A stretch of DNA of 64,000 nt from assembly GCF_008017415.1 (NCBI RefSeq), contig NZ_VRSV01000001.1, forward strand, positions 186,001 through 250,000. Reading direction: 5' to 3'. The translations under genes and the position numbers were made by a program. How positions within the stretch are numbered: the first letter of the stretch is position 1; every line of letters starts with the position of its first letter. The notes beneath the pieces are model-generated. The model ran no database searches. It was not told the origin of the DNA and worked only from the letters and a program-made list of their open reading frames with translations. Shown here in pieces: positions 8,623 to 17,978 of the stretch. This DNA is from Microbacterium hatanonis. Lineage in GTDB: Bacteria > Actinomycetota > Actinomycetes > Actinomycetales > Microbacteriaceae.

Positions 8623-9885
8623 ATGAAACACCCACGACTGAGCGCGGTCGCCCTCATCGCCGCCGCAGCCCTCGCCCTCACCGGGTGCGGTCGCAGCGCC
8701 GACGAAGCAGCCGGCCCCGCCGACGCATCCACCATCGGTGACGCCGAGGCCACCGGCACCATCACGATGTGGGCCATGGGTGCGGAGGGCGAAGCCCTGC
8801 CCGACTTCGTCTCGGAGTTCGAGGAGGCCAACCCGGGCGTCGACGTCGAGGTCACCGCGATCCCGTGGGACGCGGCGTACAGCAAGTTCCAGACGGCGAT
8901 CGCCGGCGGCAACACCCCCGACATCGCGATGGTCGGCTCGACGTGGATGGCCGACTTCGAAGGCGCGTTCCAGACGGTCCCGACCGACCTCGACACCGAC
9001 GGCGTCTTCCCGGGAGCGGTCGACTCGACGATGATCGGCGACCGGGCCACCGGCGTGCCCTGGTACGTCGACACCCGCGTGCTCTACTACCGCACCGACA
9101 TCGCCGCCCAGGCCGGATGGACCACGGCTCCCACAACGTGGGACGAGCTGAAGCAGATGGCCTCCGACATGCAGTCCAAGGGCGGCGCCGAGTACGGCCT
9201 CCGCTTCCCGGCCGGAAACGACTCTTTCCAGGGAACCCTCTGGATGCCGTGGTCCAACGGCGTCGAGCTCGAGAACGGCTCGGAGTGGACGCTCGACAGC
9301 CCCGAGGCGGTCGAGGCGTACGAGTACTACCAGAGCTACTTCACCGACGGCGTCTCGAACCCGGCCGCCGACCGCTCGGCAGGCGCCCAGGAGGCCGACT
9401 TCATCTCCGGCGCGACCCCGATGCTCATCGACGGCCCCTTCCTCATCGGTCAGCTCGAGGAGCTGGGCGGCGAGGGCTTCTCCGAGAAGTTCAGCACCGC
9501 CGTCCTCCCCACCCAGGAGTCCTCGACGTCGTTCAGCGGCGGCGCGAACCTCGCCGTGTTCGAAAACTCCGACAACGCCGCGAGCGCCTGGAAGCTCGCG
9601 CAGTGGCTCACCGAGCCCGAGACGCAGGTGAAGTGGTACGAGGCGACCGGCGACCTCCCGTCGGTGCAGGCCGCGTGGGACGACGACGCGCTCGGCGGGT
9701 CGGCGACGCTCTCCGCCTTCGGCACGCAGCTCGAGACGGCCAAGTCGGTTCCGGCGACCACCACCTGGGTGCAGGTCGCCGCCGCCGGCGACGCGATGCT
9801 CGAGAAGATCCGCCTGGGCCAGCTGAGCCCGGCCGACGGTCTGAAAGAGCTGCAGTCCACCGCCGACTCCCTCGGACTGGACTGA
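8623..9885 (+). CDS. Sugar ABC transporter substrate-binding lipoprotein
   Basis: A 420-residue extracellular solute-binding protein of family 1 (MalE type). The N-terminus carries a signal peptide with lipobox LTGC (cysteine about 22). The mature part has the expected opening, GTITMWAMG, and an [19 protein letters not shown] segment typical of the family. Two ATGs are adjacent; the second has AGGAGG at a normal six-base distance, the first (8620) at only three. Two permease genes follow but no ATPase, so it probably shares an MsiK-type ATPase. With the GH3 enzyme downstream, a beta-linked gluco- or xylo-oligosaccharide is a reasonable but unproven ligand. Confidence 0.92.
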   Translation: MKHPRLSAVALIAAAALALTGCGRSADEAAGPADASTIGDAEATGTITMWAMGAEGEALPDFVSEFEEANPGVDVEVTAIPWDAAYSKFQTAIAGGNTPDIAMVGSTWMADFEGAFQTVPTDLDTDGVFPGAVDSTMIGDRATGVPWYVDTRVLYYRTDIAAQAGWTTAPTTWDELKQMASDMQSKGGAEYGLRFPAGNDSFQGTLWMPWSNGVELENGSEWTLDSPEAVEAYEYYQSYFTDGVSNPAADRSAGAQEADFISGATPMLIDGPFLIGQLEELGGEGFSEKFSTAVLPTQESSTSFSGGANLAVFENSDNAASAWKLAQWLTEPETQVKWYEATGDLPSVQAAWDDDALGGSATLSAFGTQLETAKSVPATTTWVQVAAAGDAMLEKIRLGQLSPADGLKELQSTADSLGLD

Positions 9886-9890
9886 CGATC

Positions 9891-10832
9891 ATGACCCAGG
9901 CACTCGCGGGTGCGACCGGGCTCCGGTCCGGTCGCACCCCGGTGCGCGGCGGCGTGAGCCGTCGGCGCCGTCAGGGATGGATCGCGTGGGGCTTCGCCCT
10001 GCCCTTCGTCATCGTCTTCGCGCTCTTCATGGTCGTGCCGATCGTCGGGTCGTTCGCGATGTCGTTCACCGACTTCCGCGCCGCCGACATCCGCTCGCCC
10101 TTCTCCGTGAACTTCGTCGGGCTCGAGCAGTACGCGGCCGTGCTCGGCGACCCGGTGTTCCTCACCTCACTCACCGTCACCGGCACCTTCGTGATCGTCG
10201 GCATCCCCGTGACGATGGCGCTGGCCCTCGCCCTGGCGCTCGCGCTGAACTCCGGCCGCGGTCGCGTCGTCTCGGTGCTGCGTGTCGGTTTCTACGCCCC
10301 GGTCGTGACGAGCATCGTCGCGGTCTCGGTGGTCTGGCGCTACATCCTCCAGCCCGAGGGGCTGCTCAACTCGGCCCTGGCAATCGTCGGCATCCAGGGT
10401 CCCGACTGGCTCAACGACACCACGTGGGCCCTCCCGTCGCTCATCGCGATGGCGGTGTGGCGCAACGTCGGAACGCTCATGGTGATCTTCCTCGCCGGCC
10501 TCCAGGCGATCCCCACCGATGTGAAGGAGGCCGCGCTCATGGACGGCGCCTCCGCGTGGCGGCGCCTGACCTCCATCACCCTGCCGCTGCTGCGTCCGAC
10601 GCTGCTGCTGGGCGCGGTGCTCATCTCCGTCGGGTTCCTGCAGTTCTTCGAGGAAGCGTTCGTGATGACGCAGGGCGGCCCGCTCAACTCCACCCTCTCG
10701 GTGGCCTACTACACGTTCAAGCAGTTCGGCTTCGGCGAGTACGGCGCCGCGTCCGCGGCCAGCTACATCCTGTTCCTGGCGATCGCGCTGCTGAGCCTCG
10801 TGCAGTTCCGACTGCTGCGCTCGAAGGACTGA
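9891..10832 (+). CDS. Sugar ABC transporter permease, MalF type
   Basis: A 313-residue inner-membrane subunit with six predicted membrane spans and the cytoplasmic EAA loop (EAALMDGASAWRRLTSITLP) that contacts the ATPase. The gene begins five bases after the binding-protein stop. The Ala/Leu-rich third span and QGGPLNSTLS near the end are typical of the binding-protein-dependent sugar permeases. It should pair with the next permease. Confidence 0.93.
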   Translation: MTQALAGATGLRSGRTPVRGGVSRRRRQGWIAWGFALPFVIVFALFMVVPIVGSFAMSFTDFRAADIRSPFSVNFVGLEQYAAVLGDPVFLTSLTVTGTFVIVGIPVTMALALALALALNSGRGRVVSVLRVGFYAPVVTSIVAVSVVWRYILQPEGLLNSALAIVGIQGPDWLNDTTWALPSLIAMAVWRNVGTLMVIFLAGLQAIPTDVKEAALMDGASAWRRLTSITLPLLRPTLLLGAVLISVGFLQFFEEAFVMTQGGPLNSTLSVAYYTFKQFGFGEYGAASAASYILFLAIALLSLVQFRLLRSKD

Positions 10833-10845
10833 CGAGGAGATCGAT

Positions 10846-11742
10846 ATGGCTCTCACCACTGCGGCAGCCCCCGCCGCACTCACGCCCGAAGAACCCTCTC
10901 GTCCGCCGCGGCGCCCCCAGCGGCGCGGGATGTCGGGTCGCGTCCTCACCTACACGGTGCTGGTCGTCGGCCTGCTGGTCTGGTTGGTGCCGTTCGCCTG
11001 GATGCTGCTGGGCTCGGTCAAGACGCAACGCGAGATCCTGCAGCGCCCGCCCACCTGGTGGCCGCAGGAGTTCACGTGGGACAACTTCGCCGCCTGGTTC
11101 GGCGAGCTCGACTTCGGCCAGTTCTTCGGCAACAGCGTGCTGGTCGCGCTGTTCACCGTGCTCGGCAATCTCGTGTTCTGCTCGATGGTCGGCTACGCGC
11201 TCGCCAAGATGGACTTCCCCGGGAAGCGCGCGCTGTTCCTCGTCGTCATGCTGACGCTCATGGTTCCGGGCGTCGTCACGTTCGTGCCGCTGTTCGTCAT
11301 GGTGTCCTCGCTCGGACTGGTCAACAGCTATGCCGCGCTCATCCTGCCGTTCGTCACCACCCCGCTGGGCGTCTTCCTCATGCGGCAGTTCATGCTCGGC
11401 ATCCCCGATTCGCTCCTCGAGGCCGCGCGCATCGACGGCGCGGGGGAGTTCCGCGTGTTCGCCCGCATCGTGATGCCGCTGTGCGGGCCGCCGCTCGCGA
11501 CCCTCGGCATCCTCACGTTCCTGGCGTCGTGGAACAACTTCCTGTGGCCGCTGGTCGCCGCGCAGAGCGAGGGCATGTACACCCTGCCCGTCGCGCTGTC
11601 GCTGTACTCGACCGGGCAGAACGCGACCGATTACGGGCTCCTGCTCGCCGGCTCCGTGCTGGTGATCGCCCCGATCATCCTGCTGTTCGTGTTCCTCCAG
11701 CGCTACTTCATCCAGGGCATCGCCTCGACGGGCCTGAAATGA
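10846..11742 (+). CDS. Sugar ABC transporter permease, MalG type
   Basis: A 298-residue partner permease with six predicted spans. The EAA loop reads EAARIDGAGEFRVFARIVMP, and the MalG-like C-terminal LQRYFIQGIASTGLK is intact. A GAGGAG-like site precedes the start. Its stop overlaps the start of the GH3 gene, so uptake and intracellular hydrolysis of the sugar are coupled. Confidence 0.93.
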   Translation: MALTTAAAPAALTPEEPSRPPRRPQRRGMSGRVLTYTVLVVGLLVWLVPFAWMLLGSVKTQREILQRPPTWWPQEFTWDNFAAWFGELDFGQFFGNSVLVALFTVLGNLVFCSMVGYALAKMDFPGKRALFLVVMLTLMVPGVVTFVPLFVMVSSLGLVNSYAALILPFVTTPLGVFLMRQFMLGIPDSLLEAARIDGAGEFRVFARIVMPLCGPPLATLGILTFLASWNNFLWPLVAAQSEGMYTLPVALSLYSTGQNATDYGLLLAGSVLVIAPIILLFVFLQRYFIQGIASTGLK

Positions 11743-13655
11743 CGACTCCCGATCCGGTCGGAAAGGACCCGATGACTCCCGCCTCCTTCCTCCACGCCCC
11801 CGACGGCACGCGCTTCCGCGATCTCAACGGCAACGGTGTGATGGACCCATACGAAGACCCGCGCCTGGGCGTCGAGGAGCGCACCGCCGACCTCCTCGGG
11901 CGGCTCAGCCTCGAAGAGAAGTGCGGTCTGCTCTTCCAGACCGTCATCGAGGTCGGCGACGAGGGCGAGCTGCTCGAGGCGCCGGGTCGCATCTCGAAGT
12001 CGGCGACGACGGAGGTCGTCGTCGGCAAGAACATGACCCACTTCAACGTGCACGCCATCCGCACCGCGCGGCAGGCGGCGGAGTGGAACAACCGGCTGCA
12101 GGCCCTCGCCGAGACGACCCCTCACGGCGTCCCCGTGACGATCAGCACCGATCCGCGTCACGCCTTCGTCGAGAACACCGGCGTCGCATTCTCGGCCGGC
12201 CCCTTCTCGCAGTGGCCCGAAGGGCTGGGCCTGGCCGCTCTCGACGACGTGGAGACCGTCCGCGAGTTCGCCGAGATCGCCCGCCGCGAGTACCGCGCCG
12301 TCGGCATCCGCGCGGCTCTGCACCCTCAGATCGACCTGGCCACCGAGCCGCGCTGGGGGCGGCAGGCGCAGACCTTCGGGCAGGATGCTGCGCGGGTCTC
12401 GGAGTTCACCGCGGCCTATCTCGCCGGTTTCCAGGGAGACCGCCTCGGCCCCGACAGCGTGGCATGCACCACGAAGCACTTCCCCGGGGGCGGGCCGCAG
12501 CTGGACGGCGAGGACGCGCACTTCCCGTACGGCCGCGAGCAGGTCTACCCCGGCGGCATGTTCGACTACCACCTCGAGCCCTTCCGCGAGGCGATCCGTC
12601 GCGGCACCGCGGCGATGATGCCCTACTACGGCATGCCCGTGGGGCTCGAGCGCGACGGGGTGGCGATCGAGGAGGTCGGCTTCGGCTACAACCGCCAGAT
12701 CATCACCGGCCTCCTGCGCGAGGAGCTGGGCTACGACGGGGTCGTGGTCACCGACTGGGAGCTCGTCAATGACAACCACGTGGGCGATCAGGTGCTGCCG
12801 GCGCGCGCGTGGGGGGTCGAGCAGCTGTCGGCGCCCGAGCGCATGGAGAAGATCCTCGACGCCGGTGCCGACCAGTTCGGCGGCGAGGAGTGCGTCGAGA
12901 TGCTCGTCGACCTCGTGCGCGCGGGGCGCGTGACCGAGGCCCGCGTCGATGCGTCGGCGCGCCGCATCCTGCGGGTGAAGTTCCAGCTCGGGCTGTTCGA
13001 CGACCCGTACGTCGACGTCGACGAGGCCGAGCGCATCGTCGGCAGCCCCGAGTTCCGCGCCCGCGGCGAGGAGGCCCAGTCCCGATCGCTGACGATCCTC
13101 GTCAACGAGGCGCGCGACGACGAGCCGATCCTGCCGCTCCGCCCGGTCTCCACGGTGTACGTCGAGGGGTTCCGCGACGACGACGTGGCAGAGCTCGGCC
13201 GCGTCGTGGCCGATCCGACCGACGCCGATGTGGCACTCGTGCGGATCGCCGCACCCTCCGAGCCTCGCGACGACCTCTTCCTCGAGGCGTGGTTCCACCA
13301 GGGGTCGCTCGAATTCGCGCCCGGCCTCGTCTACCGGCTGCGCCGGATCGCGGCCGCGTGCCCGCTCGTCCTGGTCGTCACCCTCGATCGCCCGGCGATC
13401 CTCACGCCGTTCGTCGGCCACGCGGCCGCGCTCGTCGCCGACTACGGCAGCTCGTCGGCCGCGGTGATCGACGGGCTGACGGGCCGTGTGCCACCGCGCG
13501 GGCGCCTGCCGATCGAGATCCCCCGGTCGATGGATGCCGTGCGCCGTTCCCGCGAGGATGTACCGTCGGACACCGGTGACCCCGTCTTCCCCGTCCACTT
13601 CGGACTTGATCTGACGGTGTCGCGAGCCCTCGACCTGAAGGAGAACGCCCGCTGA
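11739..13655 (+). CDS. Glycoside hydrolase family 3, beta-glucosidase-like
   Basis: A 638-residue cytoplasmic beta-glycosidase, with no signal peptide. The N-terminal TIM-barrel domain has the catalytic-nucleophile motif GVVVTDWELVND (Asp of TDW), the substrate-binding KHFPGGG loop and the TEPRWGR region; the C-terminal alpha/beta sandwich is present but shortened. The first ATG overlaps the permease stop; a second in-frame ATG at 11772 has a better GAAAGGA site and may be the real start. Operon position implies it hydrolyses the oligosaccharide brought in by the transporter. Specificity (glucose, xylose or other) cannot be read from sequence. Confidence 0.9.
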   Translation: MTTPDPVGKDPMTPASFLHAPDGTRFRDLNGNGVMDPYEDPRLGVEERTADLLGRLSLEEKCGLLFQTVIEVGDEGELLEAPGRISKSATTEVVVGKNMTHFNVHAIRTARQAAEWNNRLQALAETTPHGVPVTISTDPRHAFVENTGVAFSAGPFSQWPEGLGLAALDDVETVREFAEIARREYRAVGIRAALHPQIDLATEPRWGRQAQTFGQDAARVSEFTAAYLAGFQGDRLGPDSVACTTKHFPGGGPQLDGEDAHFPYGREQVYPGGMFDYHLEPFREAIRRGTAAMMPYYGMPVGLERDGVAIEEVGFGYNRQIITGLLREELGYDGVVVTDWELVNDNHVGDQVLPARAWGVEQLSAPERMEKILDAGADQFGGEECVEMLVDLVRAGRVTEARVDASARRILRVKFQLGLFDDPYVDVDEAERIVGSPEFRARGEEAQSRSLTILVNEARDDEPILPLRPVSTVYVEGFRDDDVAELGRVVADPTDADVALVRIAAPSEPRDDLFLEAWFHQGSLEFAPGLVYRLRRIAAACPLVLVVTLDRPAILTPFVGHAAALVADYGSSSAAVIDGLTGRVPPRGRLPIEIPRSMDAVRRSREDVPSDTGDPVFPVHFGLDLTVSRALDLKENAR

Positions 13656-14794
13656 TGAGCGATGGGGAGGCGAGCCGCCGGCCGACGGTGTACGACGTGG
13701 CCGAGGCTGCTCAGGTCTCCATCGCCTCGGTCTCGTTCGCCTTCCGTCGCCCCGACAAGCTCAGCGACGGAACGCGCCAGCGCGTTCTCGACGCGGCGCG
13801 GAGGCTGGGCTACGCCCCGAGTGCGGCGGCGCGCGGGCTCGCGCGCGGCCGCACCGGCACGCTCGGCCTCCACGCGTTCGATCTGCTGCTGGAGCGCGCC
13901 GACCCGCTCTCCGAGACGAGGCCGCTCGTGGGGTTGCAGAGCCCTCGCCTCGACACCGACAGCGTGATCGAGTGGGGCGAGACCGACGACGACGTGCTCG
14001 CCGACCCGCGGGCATTCCCGCTGTACGTCGACGAGGTGCAGCGCGGCTTCGAGCTCGAGTGCTGGTCGCTCGGGCGACCGGTGATGCTCAGCAGCGGGTC
14101 GAGCAGCGACGTCTCGGTCGCCGACACCGCCGGGCGCGTCGACGGCCTCGCGATCTTCCCCTCGCCCCAGACCGCACCGACCCTGGCCCGGTACGCCCCG
14201 ACGATCCCGATCGTGCTCTTCAGCGTCGCTCCGGCCGACGATCCGCACCACCGGGTGCGTGTCGATAACGCCCGCGGGATGAGCGACCTCGTCGACCACC
14301 TCGTCGACGCGCACGGTGTCGACGACGTCGCCTTCGTGGGGCGCCCCGAGGCCTCCGACACCGTCGAACGCTTCGCGGGCCTCGTCGCGGCATCCGAGGC
14401 GCGCGGCATCCGTTCCCGTCTCGACCCGGTCGACGCGACCGTCCGCGGCGACGATGAGCTCGTGCCGCAGTTGCGCGCGATGATCGCCGAGGGGCGGATG
14501 CCGCGTGCTCTGGTGTGCGCGACCGACCAGCACGCCTTCGCCACGATGGACGCACTGGCGGCCGAGGGCCTGCGCGTGCCCGACGACGTCATCGTGACCG
14601 GCTTCGACGGCACGCTCGCCGCCCGCCTCACCGACCCCCCGCTGACCACCGTGCGCCAACCCATGGAGGCCATGGGCCGTGCCGCCGCGCGCATCCTGGC
14701 CGGCACAGCCGGGGCAGCTCCCGCAGACGGCCGCCCGTTCGACGTCGTCTTCGCGCCGCGTCTGGTCGTGCGCGCGACCTGCGGCTGCCGCTAG
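13655..14794 (+). CDS. LacI family transcriptional regulator of the GH3 operon
   Basis: A 379-residue repressor with the LacI helix-turn-helix at residues 10-32 (TVYDVAEAAQVSIASVSFAF) and a periplasmic-binding-like sensor domain with the dimer-interface segment CATDQHAFATMDAL and the LTTVRQPMEAMGRAAA helix. Its start shares a base with the GH3 stop and has a GAAGGAG site. A palindrome upstream of the operon at 8551-8566 is its likely target, giving autoregulation with an imported or processed sugar as inducer. Confidence 0.92.
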   Translation: MSDGEASRRPTVYDVAEAAQVSIASVSFAFRRPDKLSDGTRQRVLDAARRLGYAPSAAARGLARGRTGTLGLHAFDLLLERADPLSETRPLVGLQSPRLDTDSVIEWGETDDDVLADPRAFPLYVDEVQRGFELECWSLGRPVMLSSGSSSDVSVADTAGRVDGLAIFPSPQTAPTLARYAPTIPIVLFSVAPADDPHHRVRVDNARGMSDLVDHLVDAHGVDDVAFVGRPEASDTVERFAGLVAASEARGIRSRLDPVDATVRGDDELVPQLRAMIAEGRMPRALVCATDQHAFATMDALAAEGLRVPDDVIVTGFDGTLAARLTDPPLTTVRQPMEAMGRAAARILAGTAGAAPADGRPFDVVFAPRLVVRATCGCR

Positions 14795-14808
14795 TCCATC
14801 CCCCCGCT

Positions 14809-14864
14809 GAGAGTCCACGACACCCGGAACACGCGAGGGCGTCGTCCGGGTGTCGTGGACTCTC
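14809..14864. repeat. 56-bp inverted-repeat element, family 1 copy 3
   Basis: The two 19-bp arms (14809-14827 GAGAGTCCACGACACCCGG and 14846-14864) are perfectly complementary around an 18-base loop. It separates the convergent LacI and PucR genes and probably terminates both transcripts. It is the best-preserved copy of family 1. Confidence 0.92.
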
Positions 14865-14878
14865 GACGAGTGCCGTCG

Positions 14879-16417
14879 TCAGCCCTGCGCGACCCGCAGC
14901 GCCGCCCACAGCTCCGCGCGTGCCGGGAACGCGGTCAGGTCGGTGTTGAGGGTGCGCTCGACCAGCCCGATCCGCGCGCGCACCGTGTGGCGGTGCACCC
15001 CGAGGGCTGTCGCGGTCGCATCCAGTCGCGCGTCGTTCTCGAGCCACGCGCGGGCGGTGGCGACCAGTTCCGTGCCGTGGGCGCGGTCGTGGTCGACGAG
15101 GGGCGCGAGAGCGGATGCGGCGACCAGCCGGGCGACGTCGGTGTCGAGGGCGCCGAGGATGCCGGATGCGGCGACGTCGCCGAATCGCGAGACTCCGGCG
15201 CCGCCGCGCCGCAGCGCCGACCACGCCTCGTCGTGCCCCTGCGCGAACACCGCGTACGACACGGCGCTCGACAGGCCGACGCGCGCGCCGAAGCGATCGG
15301 CGAGCTCGGCGGCGAGGTTCTCGGCCGGCTCTGCCAGCGCGAAGACGAGCCCGTGCGGACCGCGGCCGAAGAGCACCGTTCCCGGCGCCTCGGCCGCGCG
15401 TCCTTCCAGCCATTCGGCGGCGGCGTCGGCGGCCGCCGGTGTCGCGTCGGCGATCCCGACGACGACCGGCGCCGAGGGGAGCCCGCCCCACAGCTCCCGT
15501 CCGAAGCGCCGCGCGAGCACGACGTCGCCGGCGAGGAGCGCGTGGACCACTCCTCCGCGCAGCAGCGCCCGTGCTCGGGCGACCCCGTCGTTCTGCTCGA
15601 GCGCGAGCCCGGCGAGGGCGATGACGGAGGTCACGACCGCGCGCCCCTCGGCGTCGAGCGCGCCGCCGGCGATCGCGATCACGCCGCGGAGGTGCCCGCC
15701 GCGGCCGAGGGTCTGCAGCGAGAAGGGCGTCGCGCCGATCTGCAGCGACGAGCCCGCGCGCGCCCCCCGTCGCAGCACCGCCCCGACCTCCGACTCGAGT
15801 GCGCGGCGCGTCTCGGCGTCGAGGGCGTCGGTCGGATGCTCGCGGCGCAGCGCCCCCGACGGATCGAAGAGGCCGACCCAGGCATCGAGCTGGCGGGCGA
15901 GTTCTGCCAGTGTCGCCGAGAGGCCGTCCGGGCGGAGAGCAGCGAGCGACACGGCCCGCTGCGCCGCGAGCGCCCAGCTGCGGCGGGCGTAGTCGCCGGC
16001 GGCGATGGTCTCGGCGTTCGCGCGCGCCACGGCGATGAACGGCGTGCGGTAGGGCACCTCGAACAGCGGCATCCGGTCACGACGACAGGCGGCGAGGAGG
16101 AGCGGCGGAATGCCGTCGCGCACGACCTCGGTGCCGAAACCGAGCGCGGCCACACCCCGATCGCGCAGCCGCCGGACGTACCCGTCGTACAGGGCGGCGT
16201 CATCGGGGGCGGCGACGAACTGGGTGCCCGTGGTCAGCAGCACGAGTCCCTCCGAGAGGAACGGCGTCGGATCGAGCAGGTCGGTGCTGTGCACCCACTG
16301 CACGGGGTGGTCGAGCGCGTCGGGTCCGAGATCGTCCTCGGTCGTCGCGAGGGTCAGGCGCAGATCGGTCCGCGCCAGCAGGGCGCGCACCGTCGGCCGG
16401 TCGATCGCTCGGTCCAC
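14879..16417 (-). CDS. PucR family transcriptional regulator of the putrescine/GABA operon
   Basis: A 512-residue regulator with the PucR N-terminal sensor domain (about 10-125), a GGDEF-like middle region and a C-terminal PucR helix-turn-helix (ATALGVHRHTVRARIGLVER). The GTG start is chosen because GAGGAGG lies at the right distance; the reading frame continues upstream but that part only shadows gabT. Members of this family activate nitrogen-compound catabolism. It is divergent from gabT, with four 14-bp tandem repeats in its leader, so it is the obvious regulator of that operon. Confidence 0.9.
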   Translation of the reverse strand: MDRAIDRPTVRALLARTDLRLTLATTEDDLGPDALDHPVQWVHSTDLLDPTPFLSEGLVLLTTGTQFVAAPDDAALYDGYVRRLRDRGVAALGFGTEVVRDGIPPLLLAACRRDRMPLFEVPYRTPFIAVARANAETIAAGDYARRSWALAAQRAVSLAALRPDGLSATLAELARQLDAWVGLFDPSGALRREHPTDALDAETRRALESEVGAVLRRGARAGSSLQIGATPFSLQTLGRGGHLRGVIAIAGGALDAEGRAVVTSVIALAGLALEQNDGVARARALLRGGVVHALLAGDVVLARRFGRELWGGLPSAPVVVGIADATPAAADAAAEWLEGRAAEAPGTVLFGRGPHGLVFALAEPAENLAAELADRFGARVGLSSAVSYAVFAQGHDEAWSALRRGGAGVSRFGDVAASGILGALDTDVARLVAASALAPLVDHDRAHGTELVATARAWLENDARLDATATALGVHRHTVRARIGLVERTLNTDLTAFPARAELWAALRVAQG

Positions 16418-16434
16418 AGGTCCTCCTCGACGGC

Positions 16435-16490
16435 GCTTCTTCACCAGCGCTTCTTCACCAGTGCTTCTTCGACACCGCCTCTTCGACAGT
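16435..16490. repeat. Four 14-bp tandem repeats in the pucR/gabT intergenic region
   Basis: Units at 16435-16448, 16449-16462, 16463-16476 and 16477-16490 follow GCTTCTTCACCAGC with a few substitutions. The period is not a multiple of three and the DNA is intergenic, so this is not a coding repeat. The location immediately upstream of pucR suggests an array of regulator sites. Confidence 0.85.
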
Positions 16491-16492
16491 GC

Positions 16493-16558
16493 GTACACAA
16501 CGACGCTGACGAATGTACACGGAGGCGATTCAGCGGTGCGCGGCCCGGTCCGTAGCAT
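16493..16558 (+). promoter_or_regulatory. gabT promoter region with GTACAC direct repeats
   Basis: GTACAC occurs at 16493-16498 and 16515-16520, exactly 22 bases apart (two helical turns), upstream of a -10 TAGCAT at 16553-16558 that lies six bases before the gabT ATG. This is the arrangement expected for an activator bound upstream of a leaderless promoter. The -35 region is poor, consistent with activator dependence. Confidence 0.5.
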
Positions 16559-16564
16559 CCGACC

Positions 16565-17917
16565 ATGAGCCTCACCGATCACGCCCCCCTCGTCGGCGGC
16601 CCGTCGCTTCCGCAGGAGCGCCGGCTCGTCACCCCCATCCCCGGACCCGCCTCGCAGGAGCTGCTGGCGCGCAAGGCCGCGGCCGTCGCATCCGGGGTCG
16701 GGCACACGGTGCCGATCCACGCGGTGGCCGCCGGTGGTGGTGTGGTCGTCGACGCCGACGGCAACTCGCTCATCGACCTCGGTTCCGGCATCGCCGTCAC
16801 CACGGTCGGCAACGCGCACCCCGCGGTCGTCGCGGCCGTGCAGGCGCAGGTCGCGCAGTTCACCCACACGTGCTTCATGATCTCTCCGTACGAGTCGTAC
16901 GTGGCCGTGGCCGAGGCGCTCAACCGCCTCACCCCCGGCGACCACGCGAAGAAGAGCGCCCTGTTCAACTCGGGTGCCGAGGCCGTCGAGAACGCGGTGA
17001 AGATCGCCCGCAAGGCCACCGGACGCCAGGCCGTCGTCGCCTTCGACCACGCCTACCACGGGCGCACGAACCTCACGATGGCCCTGACGGCGAAGAGCAT
17101 GCCGTACAAGAGCGGGTTCGGCCCGTTCGCCTCCGAGGTGTACCGCGCACCGATGTCGTACCCGTTCCGCGACGGACTGAGCGGGGCGGATGCGGCGGCC
17201 AAGGCCATCTCGCTCATCGAGAAGCAGATCGGCGCCGACAACCTCGCCGCCGTGCTCATCGAGCCCATCCAGGGCGAAGGCGGCTTCATCGTCCCCGCCG
17301 ACGGATTCCTCCCCGCACTGGTCGACTGGTGCCGCGCGAACGGCGTCGTCTTCATCGCCGACGAGGTGCAGTCGGGATTCGCCCGCACCGGCGCGATGTT
17401 CGCCAGCGACCTCTTCGGCATCGTCCCCGACCTCGTCACCACCGCGAAGGGCATCGCCGGCGGTCTCCCGCTCGCGGCGGTCACCGGGCGCACCGAGCTG
17501 ATGGACGCCGCCCACGCCGGCGGCCTCGGGGGCACCTACGGCGGCAACCCGATCGCCTGCGCCGCCGCGCTCGCCGCCATCCAGGCGTTTGAGGACGAAG
17601 ACCTCTCGGCCCGGGCGCGCGAGCTCGGCGAGGTTCTCGTCGGGCGACTGCGCAGCATCCAGTCGTCCGATCCGCGCGTCGGCGACGTGCGCGGGCGCGG
17701 CGCCATGATCGCCGCGGAGTTCGTCGACCCGGCCACCGGCCAGCCCGACGCCGCACTCGCCGGGGCGGTGGCGAAGGCGTGCATCGCGGAGGGCGTGATC
17801 GTGCTCACCTGCGGCACGTACGGCAACGTGATCCGCTTCCTCCCGCCCCTGTCGATCCCCGACCATCTGCTCGGCGAGGGCCTCGACGTCGTCGCGGCCG
17901 CCCTCGCCGCCGCATAG
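16565..17917 (+). CDS. gabT: 4-aminobutyrate aminotransferase
   Basis: Transfers the amino group of GABA to 2-oxoglutarate, giving succinic semialdehyde and glutamate. The 450-residue class III aminotransferase has the NSGAEAVENAVKIAR cofactor loop, EPIQGEGG, the DEVQSGFARTG segment and the PLP lysine in TTAKGIAGG (about Lys295). The ATG lies six bases after a -10 element and has no ribosome site, so the mRNA is probably leaderless. It is the first gene of the putrescine operon and performs the third step after import and oxidation. Confidence 0.95.
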   Translation: MSLTDHAPLVGGPSLPQERRLVTPIPGPASQELLARKAAAVASGVGHTVPIHAVAAGGGVVVDADGNSLIDLGSGIAVTTVGNAHPAVVAAVQAQVAQFTHTCFMISPYESYVAVAEALNRLTPGDHAKKSALFNSGAEAVENAVKIARKATGRQAVVAFDHAYHGRTNLTMALTAKSMPYKSGFGPFASEVYRAPMSYPFRDGLSGADAAAKAISLIEKQIGADNLAAVLIEPIQGEGGFIVPADGFLPALVDWCRANGVVFIADEVQSGFARTGAMFASDLFGIVPDLVTTAKGIAGGLPLAAVTGRTELMDAAHAGGLGGTYGGNPIACAAALAAIQAFEDEDLSARARELGEVLVGRLRSIQSSDPRVGDVRGRGAMIAAEFVDPATGQPDAALAGAVAKACIAEGVIVLTCGTYGNVIRFLPPLSIPDHLLGEGLDVVAAALAAA

Positions 17918-17978
17918 CAGGACCCATGCCCGGGGCAGCGCCCCGACCGACACCGTTCAGCGAAGAAAGGCAGACCCC

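Noticed and set aside
8623..14794. Missing ATPase as sign of a broken ABC system
   Set aside because: Both sugar ABC loci here lack one, and actinobacterial sugar importers commonly share a single MsiK ATPase encoded elsewhere.
16435..16490. CRISPR-like array
   Set aside because: The 14-bp units are adjacent without spacers, so this is a short tandem repeat.
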